Below, piece after piece: positions 24,140 to 31,454 of a DNA stretch of 64,000 nt. The notes below the pieces were generated by a model. The model did no database searches. It saw only the letters and a list, made by a program, of their open reading frames with translations, and was not told the origin of the DNA. A program made the position numbers and the translations under genes. Each line of letters opens with the position of its first letter. Within the stretch, counting starts at the first letter, position 1. Origin of the DNA: SFFI01 sp964398655 (lineage in GTDB: Bacteria; Bacillota; Clostridia; Saccharofermentanales; DTU023); NCBI GenBank assembly GCA_964398655.1, contig CAYNNG010000002.1, positions 38,290 through 102,289 on the forward strand. Direction: 5' to 3'.

Positions 24140-26002
24140 TTGCGTAACAAGAAGGATGACTACATTTACCCTCAGGCCAAAAAGCCCCGGCTGTCCCGCA
24201 AAACTCTGCTTAGCCTGGGCATTGTTTTGGCTTTTATAGCCTTAATCCTCGGACTGGTGTACTTCCGGGAAGCGAGGAATGAGCAAGCGGCCATGGGGAA
24301 TTTTGAAAGAGCTTTGGCCGACCAGGACTACGCTACTGCGATGGATCTTTATTATCGCGTCCAAGACCAGGCTACAGACCAGGAGCTAAACCCTGCGGAC
24401 CGGGTCCCCGCCCAAAGTATGCAGGTAGCCATGGAAGGCAAGGTTGCGGAGTTGGTGGAGGCCAGTCTCCACCGTTTAGAAGCAGGGGAGGCCCTAAGCC
24501 CGGCGGAGAAAAACTGTATTGAAGATTTGCGCTTTTTGTCTTCCATGCAAGTTATTCCTTTTTTGCGCACGAAAACTGAAGATCTCTTGGATGGCAAGCT
24601 AGAGCCCAGCCGCTGGGAAAGTATGCTCTTGGCTTTTTCTGACTTAGAAAATCTGCATAATTACACGCAGGAACTTTTAGAGCAAAAAGCCAGTCTCTTG
24701 TCCAAGATAAGTAAGTTTGAAGAGGCGGGGGAACTAGAGCAGGGAGATAAATGGCAGCTCACCTGGTCGGCTTGGGATGAATTAGCTCAAGACTTTGAGG
24801 GGTCTGCTTTTGCTAGGGAATATGCCTCTTTCCGTTTGTCCGCTTTCCAGGAAAGAGAGTATGCTCATCTGATGACCCTGACGGAGCAAATGATGGAAGC
24901 CGAGCAGTACTATACCGCATATAGTTTACTTACACTCATGCACGAGGTCTTTCCTGACCGCGCTGCTCTGGCAGAACGTCTGGAGGACTGCAGCAAACTA
25001 ATTCCCGCGGCGGTCGATACCTGGCAGGGTGATATCTTAGTCTTGTCTGTCCGTCCCTTGATTGTAAGGCCCGAGCTAGCTTTTGGCCGCAGTACGGAGG
25101 CAGGCTATGCCCAGAGTTCGCTGATTAGCTCGCAGGAGTTTTTGCAGTTGCTGGAGATCCTCTACCGCAATGATTATGTCTTAATATCCAGCCGACAATT
25201 CGAGCCATGGCCGCAGAAGAGGGTAGAGCTTAAAGTCCCCAGCGGGAAGAAACCCTTGCTGCTTATCTTTGACCGCTGGCAATATTCTGTCCTCAATCAG
25301 GTTTCAGGCACGGCGTCGAAGTTGAGCATTACGGAGGATGGCCAATTAGTCGCCCAAGCGGGGCTTGCTCAAGGTAGGGACTTAGACGCGATCCCCTTGC
25401 TAGAGGATTTTCTGGCTAAGCATCCCGATTTCGCCTTTGACGGTGCGAAGGCACTTTTAGCCCTCAATCTTAAAGAGAACCTTTTGGGCTACGCGGTTAG
25501 TCCAGACCAGGTGGAGGCCAGCAAAGAAGCTTGGAAGCAAGTAGGCCAGACCTATCCTGAGCTCACGGAAGAAGAAATCCTAGGTCAAAGGGAAGAAGTT
25601 TCGCAAGTAATGACCTATCTGCAGGAACACGGCTGGTCCTTTGCCTCTGCGGGTTATGTGGGTTATGACACAGGCTCCCTGGCTTTGGATGATCTCGTGC
25701 CGGAGCTGGACCAGTGGTCGCAGCTGATGTCTTCTTGGCTGCCCGAAACGCCCTATTTCGTGTTCCCTAACGGTTCCCATGTCTATAACCGGGAAGACAG
25801 TCTTGACCTTATGTTAGGGAGGGGTTTCCGCATATTTTTTGGCCAAGGCCCCAAGCCCTATCACTTTTACACAAGGAACTACGCCCACTTTGACGCTCTA
25901 AGCCTGAATGGCTACAGCCTTTCTGCTCCAGAGGCCTATTTAGCAGCTAATTTGCTTGAGGGGCGGGACATCCTGGACCATGACCTGAGGGATGGGGATT
26001 AG
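24140..26002 (+). CDS. membrane-anchored polysaccharide-deacetylase-like protein, probably inactive
   Basis: A membrane helix at about 20-42 is followed by a helical linker of about 230 residues. From about 290 onward comes a NodB-homology-like fold: ILVLSVRPLIVRPELAFG, the FLQLLEILYRNDYVLIS segment, KKPLLLIFDRWQYSVL where deacetylases have a TFDDGY-type motif, and a closing LPETPYFVFPNGSHVYN. The second metal-ligand Asp is replaced by Arg (FDRW), so catalysis is doubtful. The start is TTG with GGGGAGGAG upstream. Its last 56 bases overlap the convergent aspartokinase gene. Family moderately sure; function unknown. Confidence 0.65.
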   Translation: MRNKKDDYIYPQAKKPRLSRKTLLSLGIVLAFIALILGLVYFREARNEQAAMGNFERALADQDYATAMDLYYRVQDQATDQELNPADRVPAQSMQVAMEGKVAELVEASLHRLEAGEALSPAEKNCIEDLRFLSSMQVIPFLRTKTEDLLDGKLEPSRWESMLLAFSDLENLHNYTQELLEQKASLLSKISKFEEAGELEQGDKWQLTWSAWDELAQDFEGSAFAREYASFRLSAFQEREYAHLMTLTEQMMEAEQYYTAYSLLTLMHEVFPDRAALAERLEDCSKLIPAAVDTWQGDILVLSVRPLIVRPELAFGRSTEAGYAQSSLISSQEFLQLLEILYRNDYVLISSRQFEPWPQKRVELKVPSGKKPLLLIFDRWQYSVLNQVSGTASKLSITEDGQLVAQAGLAQGRDLDAIPLLEDFLAKHPDFAFDGAKALLALNLKENLLGYAVSPDQVEASKEAWKQVGQTYPELTEEEILGQREEVSQVMTYLQEHGWSFASAGYVGYDTGSLALDDLVPELDQWSQLMSSWLPETPYFVFPNGSHVYNREDSLDLMLGRGFRIFFGQGPKPYHFYTRNYAHFDALSLNGYSLSAPEAYLAANLLEGRDILDHDLRDGD

Positions 26003-26873
26003 GCCCTACGAGGCTGCCGGTGTCTTCCGGATGGAAGGAGTTCTTCACATAGAGTTGGAGTTGCTTGGCTTGTAAAGGCCAAATAGCCTCAGGGTGAAGT
26101 ACACTTGCTCCTTGCTCGGCCATTTCGAGCATCTGTTCATAGGTAAGATAGGGCAGAGGTTGGGCCGCGGGATGCACTCTAGGGTCTGTGACAAAGACCC
26201 CCGAAACATCTGTCCAAATCTCGCAGTCAGCTTGGAGCGCAGCCGCCAGCCAAGCCGCAGTTACATCCGATCCTCCCCGTGAAAGGGGGCGGCGTCTGCC
26301 TGCAAAATCTCTTCCGTAGAAACCTGGGATAACCAAGAGTTCGTACTCATCCAAGAGGGGGAGGAGCTGGTCTTGCACGCGCTCTAAAGAATCTTCATGC
26401 ATGCGGTAATGGTCTCCCGTTTTATGGACCAGGATACCAGCTTGACCCGCACCCACAAATTTTGCCCGATGTCCCAATTTGCAAAGGTAGGCGGCCATTA
26501 CGGACGCAGAAAAGATTTCGCCTAAGGCGATAAGACCATCATAGCGATCCACACTGAGGTCTTTTTCCTCTTCTTTCAGCCTCTCGCTGATGCGCTGGCC
26601 ATGCAGCATATCGTCTTGGTGGATACCCAGCTCTTCTGTAATTTCTTGAAAGTGAGCCTCAATCTCTTGGCGCAGGAGGATAGATTTATCCTCGTTTTGG
26701 GAATAGGCTAAATCGATCAGGAGGTCGGTGATTTTGCGATCTTGAGGAAAACGTTTGCCAGGGGCGGAGCAAACACAAACCCTGCGCTTAGCATCAGCCG
26801 TAAGAATTGCCGCAGCTTGCCGAAAACGTGTGGCAGTTGCCAGAGAAGTTCCACCAAATTTTGCGACTAACAT
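25947..26873 (-). CDS. aspartokinase, catalytic domain only (no ACT domains)
   Basis: Phosphorylates aspartate in the first step to lysine, threonine, methionine and diaminopimelate. The amino-acid kinase domain is complete: KFGGTS at 5-10, SRGGSDVTAAWLA and CEIWTDVSGVFVTDPR. The protein stops at 308 residues, just after LYVKNSFHPEDTGSLV, the point where other aspartokinases continue into two ACT domains that bind lysine or threonine. Feedback control would therefore be absent or come from another chain. The end overlaps the convergent deacetylase-like gene by 56 bases. The start has CTAGGAGGTAG upstream. Its promoter is probably TGC-TATGAT on the - strand near 26916-26924. Confidence 0.85.
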   Translation of the reverse strand: MLVAKFGGTSLATATRFRQAAAILTADAKRRVCVCSAPGKRFPQDRKITDLLIDLAYSQNEDKSILLRQEIEAHFQEITEELGIHQDDMLHGQRISERLKEEEKDLSVDRYDGLIALGEIFSASVMAAYLCKLGHRAKFVGAGQAGILVHKTGDHYRMHEDSLERVQDQLLPLLDEYELLVIPGFYGRDFAGRRRPLSRGGSDVTAAWLAAALQADCEIWTDVSGVFVTDPRVHPAAQPLPYLTYEQMLEMAEQGASVLHPEAIWPLQAKQLQLYVKNSFHPEDTGSLVGPNPHPSGHGPGCPAPQAN

Positions 26874-26951
26874 TTGCCCTACCTCCTAGACTAAATCTTG
26901 GCTTTAAAGCGCCTCATCATAGCATGATCGCCCCACCTCTGCCAGCTTCTT

Positions 26952-26960
26952 TGTTATAAT
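26952..26960 (+). promoter_or_regulatory. extended -10 promoter for yqeG
   Basis: TGT-TATAAT at 26952-26960 is the same nine-base extended -10 box seen before parE and phoH. No good -35 is visible. It lies in a 148-base gap between the divergent aspartokinase and yqeG genes. Confidence 0.5.
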
Positions 26961-27021
26961 TCAGCAGATGGCAGCCATGTTTAGTAGGGCTGGGTCGGTG
27001 CGTAAAGAAGCGGAGTAGTTA

Positions 27022-27555
27022 ATGGCTAAATTATTTATACCAGATTATTATGTTGAAGAACTCTTAAATGTGGACTGGACCTTCCTTAAGGGCCTGGGTG
27101 TTCGGCATATTTATCTAGATATTGATAATACTTTGGAGCTGCACGGTGCCAGGTTAGCTGGCGACAGGACCCAGCAAATTTGCCAGGATATTCTCGAGGC
27201 GGGACTGGGCCTTTCTGTACTTTCCAATGCAGCCACGGAAAGAGCCCGCGCTTTCTGTGCTCCCCTGGGCCTGGACTATCTGGGTCAGGCGGCCAAACCC
27301 TTGACTTCTCGGATGAGAGAACATATGGAGGGCCTAGGTTTGCAAGCAGAAGAGGTAGCCTTGGTAGGAGACCAGATCTTTACGGACCTTTGGTGTGCCA
27401 GAAGCTTAGGAGCCAAGGCTATCTTGGCACAAAGCTTAGGTGGGGAGGAGGGCTTCTGGCTGAGGGTTAAACGCCAACTAGAGAAATTTTTGGTGCTAAT
27501 TGGCCAGGACCCGCGTAAAGCTCCTGCTTTGCCCCTGAAGCCTTCTCTTGCGTGA
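27022..27555 (+). CDS. yqeG: YqeG-family HAD-type phosphatase
   Basis: HAD superfamily hydrolase, class IIIA, without known substrate. The nucleophile motif is LDIDNTL near residues 32-38, motif II is SNA in LSVLSNAATERA, the Lys is in AAKPLTSRM, and motif III is VGDQIFTD. The order and the 177-residue length fit YqeG, which in Bacillus heads a ribosome-assembly gene cluster (yqeG-yqeH). Those neighbours are not next to it here. Upstream is an extended -10 promoter; downstream lies the efp promoter, whose -35 overlaps the end of this gene. Confidence 0.9.
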   Translation: MAKLFIPDYYVEELLNVDWTFLKGLGVRHIYLDIDNTLELHGARLAGDRTQQICQDILEAGLGLSVLSNAATERARAFCAPLGLDYLGQAAKPLTSRMREHMEGLGLQAEEVALVGDQIFTDLWCARSLGAKAILAQSLGGEEGFWLRVKRQLEKFLVLIGQDPRKAPALPLKPSLA

Positions 27556-27576
27556 GACGGCTCGATAGCATAGAAT
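27548..27576 (+). promoter_or_regulatory. candidate promoter for efp
   Basis: TTGCGT (27548-27553, inside the last codons of yqeG) and TAGAAT (27571-27576) are 17 bases apart. A leader of about 65 bases follows, then TAGGAGG before the efp ATG. Confidence 0.45.
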
Positions 27577-27649
27577 ATTACAAGTTTACTAGATCAATAT
27601 ACGACCAATAATTGGCCAGGCCTTTTATTGTTCAAACTTAGGAGGATTT

Positions 27650-28213
27650 ATGATTAGCGCAGGTGATTTCCGAAATGGTGTTTGTTTTGAAATGGATGGT
27701 CAACTCTATCAAGTAGTAGAGTTCCAACACGTAAAACCTGGTAAAGGCGCAGCCTTTGTCCGCACCAAATACCGCAACATTAAAACTGGTGCGGTAGTTG
27801 AAAACAGCTTTAACCCTAATGAAAAGTATGAGGAAGTCCAACTTAATCGAGATGACATGACCTACCTCTATTCAGATGGCAACCTTTACTATTTCATGAA
27901 CACGGAAACTTTTGAACAAATTCCGGTAAATGCAGACGCTATTGGTGATGGCCTCCGCTTCCTCAAAGAAAACATGGAAGTCCGCATGATGTCTTATAAA
28001 GGCGAGGTTATCTCCATCGAAATTCCCAACTTTGTAGAGCTGGAAGTAACCGAATGTGAGCCTGGAGTCAGGGGAGATACTGCTACCAACGCTACCAAAT
28101 CTGCGGTAGTAGAGACCGGCGCGGAAATTCGTGTACCTCTGTTCATTAACCAGGGTGATGTAATCCGCATTGATACGCGTACTGGTGAATACATGGAAAG
28201 GGCCAAGTCATAA
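27650..28213 (+). CDS. efp: elongation factor P
   Basis: Binds ribosomes stalled at polyproline stretches and promotes peptide bond formation. The 187-residue length, three beta-barrel domains and C-terminal INQGDVIRIDTRTGEYMERA are typical. The modified residue would be the Lys in KPGKGAAF (about residue 32), lysine as in Bacillus-type EF-P; no modification enzyme gene is in the window. The start has TTAGGAGG. It heads a long run of + strand genes up to recN. Confidence 0.97.
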   Translation: MISAGDFRNGVCFEMDGQLYQVVEFQHVKPGKGAAFVRTKYRNIKTGAVVENSFNPNEKYEEVQLNRDDMTYLYSDGNLYYFMNTETFEQIPVNADAIGDGLRFLKENMEVRMMSYKGEVISIEIPNFVELEVTECEPGVRGDTATNATKSAVVETGAEIRVPLFINQGDVIRIDTRTGEYMERAKS

Positions 28214-28235
28214 TTCTTGACCTGTCCTTGTAAAC

Positions 28236-28613
28236 ATGCCTGACTATAACGAATACCCGCCGATTAAGGGAGACCGTACGCTCTCTCAGGGCTTCATTGC
28301 CCAATATGCTGCTGAGGCAGCCCTCAGTGTTTCCGGCGTGGCAAAACTCGATACGGGTCTGGTAGTTTCATTAAAAGAAGCCTTAGGGGCCGAGCACTAT
28401 GGTAAGGGTGTCCGGGTGCGCTTTGACCGGCAAGATTCCGCTGTGGTAAATATTGATGTTTATCCGATCATGTATTACGGCTACATCTTGCCGGACGTTG
28501 CCTGGGCGGTACAAGAAAAGATTAAGTCTGATGTTGAGGAATACACAGGACTGAGCGTAAATGAGGTCAACGTCCAGGTCATGGGAGTTGTAGAAGAAGG
28601 AGCAGAACTATGA
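28236..28613 (+). CDS. Asp23/Gls24 family envelope stress protein
   Basis: Small (125 residues) Asp23-family protein. In Staphylococcus, Asp23 is held at the membrane by AmaP and is linked to cell-wall stress. The family pattern is visible: GFIAQYAAEAALSVSGVAKL, then GVRVRF, YPIMYYGYILPDVAWAVQEKI and a C-terminal VNVQVMGV. It overlaps the AmaP-like gene by four bases (ATGA), which supports joint production. In Firmicutes a member of this family commonly lies just before nusB, as here. Confidence 0.9.
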   Translation: MPDYNEYPPIKGDRTLSQGFIAQYAAEAALSVSGVAKLDTGLVVSLKEALGAEHYGKGVRVRFDRQDSAVVNIDVYPIMYYGYILPDVAWAVQEKIKSDVEEYTGLSVNEVNVQVMGVVEEGAEL

Positions 28614-29161
28614 GCCGCTGGAATCGTATTTTAGCTGTTATTTTTTCGTTCCTAATTGCCTTGGGGTCCTTAATCACGATCCTCATGTTCTTGTCCGAAG
28701 ACATCATGTCTGCCATGATTGCTTTCCTGCTGCGTATCCAGAAGATCGCTGGCTGGCGGAGCTCCGTCGTGGTAGTATCGATCATCTTATTTATTGTGGC
28801 TTTGGTAGCCCTCCTGCTGACGATCATGACAGGCCGGCTGCACAAGGCTCGGGTAAGGTCTTCCAACCTAGGTGACGTAGATATTGGGGTTGACGCGATT
28901 GAAAGCATAGCGCTCAATGCGGCCAACAATGCCCAAGCAGGAGTAAAGTCTGTGAAGGCGCGTGTAGCGCCTAAAGACGGAGATAATATCATGGTCAGCC
29001 TTAACATCACCTCTTATCCGGATGTGGAGATTCCCGCTATGATGACCAAGGTCCAGGAAAGAGTAAAAAAAGATGTTGAACGTTATACAGGTATTCAGGT
29101 AGCGGAGGTACCAATTAAGGTTAGTCAGGTGGAAACCGTATCCGCTCGCATTGAACGCTAG
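28610..29161 (+). CDS. amaP: AmaP-type membrane anchor for Asp23
   Basis: The 183-residue protein has two membrane helices at about 8-30 and 50-73, followed by a cytoplasmic domain that itself resembles Asp23 (VKARVAPKDGDNIMVSLN, then PAMMTKVQERVKKDVERYTG). This is the AmaP architecture, known to tether Asp23 to the membrane. It starts within the stop codon of the Asp23-like gene and is followed by a small DUF2273-type gene, the usual trio. Confidence 0.88.
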   Translation: MSRWNRILAVIFSFLIALGSLITILMFLSEDIMSAMIAFLLRIQKIAGWRSSVVVVSIILFIVALVALLLTIMTGRLHKARVRSSNLGDVDIGVDAIESIALNAANNAQAGVKSVKARVAPKDGDNIMVSLNITSYPDVEIPAMMTKVQERVKKDVERYTGIQVAEVPIKVSQVETVSARIER

Positions 29162-29170
29162 GGGGCTTGC

Positions 29171-29416
29171 ATGCCGGAAAATAAGTCCTTGCTGCAGCAA
29201 ATTTCGCAAGATATTGAGCACCTCTCTACGGGGGGCAAAGGGGCTATTCTGGGATTTATCTTAGGCCTCCTGCTCATCATCTTCGGCCTGTTAAAGACCC
29301 TGTTTGTACTTATTTTGACCCTCATAGGCTATATCGTGGGCCTTCGCCTGTTTACACGTTATGGATCTGTACGAGACTTTTTAGACAAGATATTTCCCCC
29401 CGGTTTTTTTAGGTAG
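29171..29416 (+). CDS. DUF2273-like small membrane protein
   Basis: 81 residues with a helical hairpin (about 24-42 and 44-62) and a basic C-terminus. Small DUF2273 proteins usually accompany amaP and asp23 genes and are thought to belong to the same membrane assembly; the function is unknown. The assignment rests mainly on size, topology (GGKGAILGFILGLLLIIFG) and position. GGGGG lies just upstream of the start, and nusB follows after 9 bases. Confidence 0.75.
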   Translation: MPENKSLLQQISQDIEHLSTGGKGAILGFILGLLLIIFGLLKTLFVLILTLIGYIVGLRLFTRYGSVRDFLDKIFPPGFFR

Positions 29417-29425
29417 AGGCATAAG

Positions 29426-29836
29426 ATGACAAGAAGTGAAATCCGTGAACAAGCCTTACGTTTCTTATATCAGTTGGCCGTACAGACTGGCGATGCTGCC
29501 CAGCAGGAGGAACGCTTTTTGAGCTATAACGATTTTACGGCAGCAGACTTAGAGTTCTTCCACATCTTAGTGCATGGGGTGACCGCCCATAAGGAAGAAT
29601 TAGATCAAGAAATAACTCAAGCTTTGGTGGATTGGAAGTTTGACCGCCTCCCCCTAGTTGACCAAAATATTTTGCGCATGGCTTGGTTCGAAATCAAATA
29701 TTCTGAAGATGTACCTGCCGCGGTAGCCATTTCGGAAGCTGTACAACTGGCTAAACTCTACTCAGACGAGGGAGCACATTCCTATATCAATGCCGTGCTG
29801 GGTTCGCTGTATCGCCAGCATGAGGCCCAGGAATGA
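29426..29836 (+). CDS. nusB: transcription antitermination factor NusB
   Basis: RNA-binding partner of NusE that binds boxA of rRNA leaders and helps transcribe rRNA operons, one of which begins at 63.9 kb. The 136-residue all-helical protein starts RSEIREQALRFLYQL and ends with the family block AVAISEAVQLAKLYSDEGAHSYINAVLG. It overlaps xseA by four bases (ATGA). Confidence 0.95.
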   Translation: MTRSEIREQALRFLYQLAVQTGDAAQQEERFLSYNDFTAADLEFFHILVHGVTAHKEELDQEITQALVDWKFDRLPLVDQNILRMAWFEIKYSEDVPAAVAISEAVQLAKLYSDEGAHSYINAVLGSLYRQHEAQE

Positions 29837-31104
29837 GTGTATACCGCCTCACAGTTTCTCAATTAAACGCCCTGGCCAGCGAAATATTAAGTCAAGCCCC
29901 ACTTGCGGACTGCGAACTTTTAGGAGAGATTTCGGCGGCTACTCTGGCTGCTTCTGGCCATTTTTACTTTACTCTTAAAGATTCTGCGGCGAGTGTCTCT
30001 TGTGTCATGTTCCGCCAGGATTTCTCCCGCCTCGCCCAAAGGCCGCAGGTAGGGGACCAGGTAATCCTGCGCGGCAGAGCCGGACTTTATCAAAGAGATG
30101 GTCGTTTCCAATTTTATGCTCAAGACTTGCAGCTGGGCGGGCAAGGAAATCTCTGGCAGCAATTTGCTGCCCTTAAAGCGGAACTGGAGGCCAAGGGCTA
30201 CTTTGCGCCTGAACATAAGCAGAAGCTGCCATTTTTGCCCAGAATTATTGGGGTGGTCACCTCCTCCAAAGGAGCGGCGGTGCACGACATAATTAACGTC
30301 AGCCAGCGTCGTTTTCCCGGCATTAAGCTGCAGCTTATCCCGGTAGCCGTGCAGGGACCTGGCTCCGCTAAAGAAATTGCCAGAGCAATTAAAATTTTTA
30401 ATTATTTAGGTCAGGCTGACCTGCTCATAGTGGGCAGAGGCGGGGGTTCGCAAGAAGATCTGTGGTCTTTTAATGAACGCATAGTGGCAGATGCCATTTA
30501 CCAGTCTAGGATTCCCATTATCTCAGCCGTTGGCCACGAAACGGACTTCTCAATTGCTGATTTTGTGGCGGATTTAAGGGCCCCCACCCCTTCAGCGGCC
30601 GCTGAGCTGGCTGTACCTGTGAAGACTGAGCTCTTAGCAAAAATTCAAGAGTTAACGCAAGCTCTGAACCGCGGTCTGATCCAACAAATTAATAGCTGCC
30701 GGCAGCGAGACCAGGCTGCCAACCGCCGTCTTTACCGGGCCTGGAACAATCGCCTGGCGGAGGAAAGCCAAGCCTTGGATGCCCTGGTTAATCGGCCGGT
30801 CCTGCAATCTCCGCTCCAAAGCCTAAAGCTGCGCCGCCAGGAACTCTTAAGTCTGAGCAGGGATTTACGCAGAGCTCAGACTAGCGGAACAGAGCGCTGT
30901 GCACGTCAGTTGCAAGATCTGGCCAGCAAGCTAGAGCTGCTAAATCCTTATAATGTTCTGCAGAGAGGCTATACAGCAGTCTTGGACCAAGAAGGCAAGA
31001 TTCTCTCTCGCCTTAGCCAGGTCCAGAAGGGCGGCCTGGTAAATATCCGTTTTATCGACGGTGAAGCCCTGGCAGAAGTTACCGACCTGGTAGACCCCAG
31101 CTAG
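29833..31104 (+). CDS. xseA: exodeoxyribonuclease VII large subunit
   Basis: Catalytic and DNA-binding subunit of ExoVII, which degrades single-stranded DNA. It has an N-terminal OB-fold (about 1-100), the conserved catalytic-domain blocks VVTSSKGAAVHDI, VGRGGGSQEDLWSFNE and SAVGHETDFSIADFVAD with APTPSAAAELA, then a long coiled-coil region. At 423 residues it is of usual length. The small subunit gene follows after 53 bases. In Bacillus folD lies between nusB and xseA; it is absent here. Confidence 0.96.
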   Translation: MSVYRLTVSQLNALASEILSQAPLADCELLGEISAATLAASGHFYFTLKDSAASVSCVMFRQDFSRLAQRPQVGDQVILRGRAGLYQRDGRFQFYAQDLQLGGQGNLWQQFAALKAELEAKGYFAPEHKQKLPFLPRIIGVVTSSKGAAVHDIINVSQRRFPGIKLQLIPVAVQGPGSAKEIARAIKIFNYLGQADLLIVGRGGGSQEDLWSFNERIVADAIYQSRIPIISAVGHETDFSIADFVADLRAPTPSAAAELAVPVKTELLAKIQELTQALNRGLIQQINSCRQRDQAANRRLYRAWNNRLAEESQALDALVNRPVLQSPLQSLKLRRQELLSLSRDLRRAQTSGTERCARQLQDLASKLELLNPYNVLQRGYTAVLDQEGKILSRLSQVQKGGLVNIRFIDGEALAEVTDLVDPS

Positions 31105-31157
31105 ACCTGCTATTTTTTGAAGCATAGTGTGATCACGTATCTATACAAGGAGTAAAC

Positions 31158-31454
31158 ATGTTAGATTTCCAAGTTTCTCAGAACCATACCTCCAGCTCCG
31201 CGAGTCAGGATTCTCCTGCCCCTCTGGAGAGTTTATCCTACGAGGAAGCGATCTTGGAGCTTGAACAAATTGTTAAGCGCCTGGAAAAGGGCGAGGCGAA
31301 ATTAGAGGAATCGGCTCAGCTTTACGAGCGAGGTTTAGCCCTGGCTAAATACTGTTCAGGTATCCTGCAGGACATGGAAGAACGGGTGAGCCAACTCAAC
31401 TTGACGCCAGAAGGGGAGATCACGGAGCAAGACTTTAAGCTAGGAGCTGAATAA
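31158..31454 (+). CDS. xseB: exodeoxyribonuclease VII small subunit
   Basis: 98-residue helical protein that coats the coiled-coil of XseA. After about 25 Ser/Thr-rich residues comes the family core SYEEAILELEQIVKRLEKGE and ESAQLYERGLALAKYC. The N-terminal extension is longer than usual. The start has AAGGAG at a proper distance. The stop overlaps the dxs start by one base (TAATG), so the two are translationally coupled. Confidence 0.95.
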   Translation: MLDFQVSQNHTSSSASQDSPAPLESLSYEEAILELEQIVKRLEKGEAKLEESAQLYERGLALAKYCSGILQDMEERVSQLNLTPEGEITEQDFKLGAE

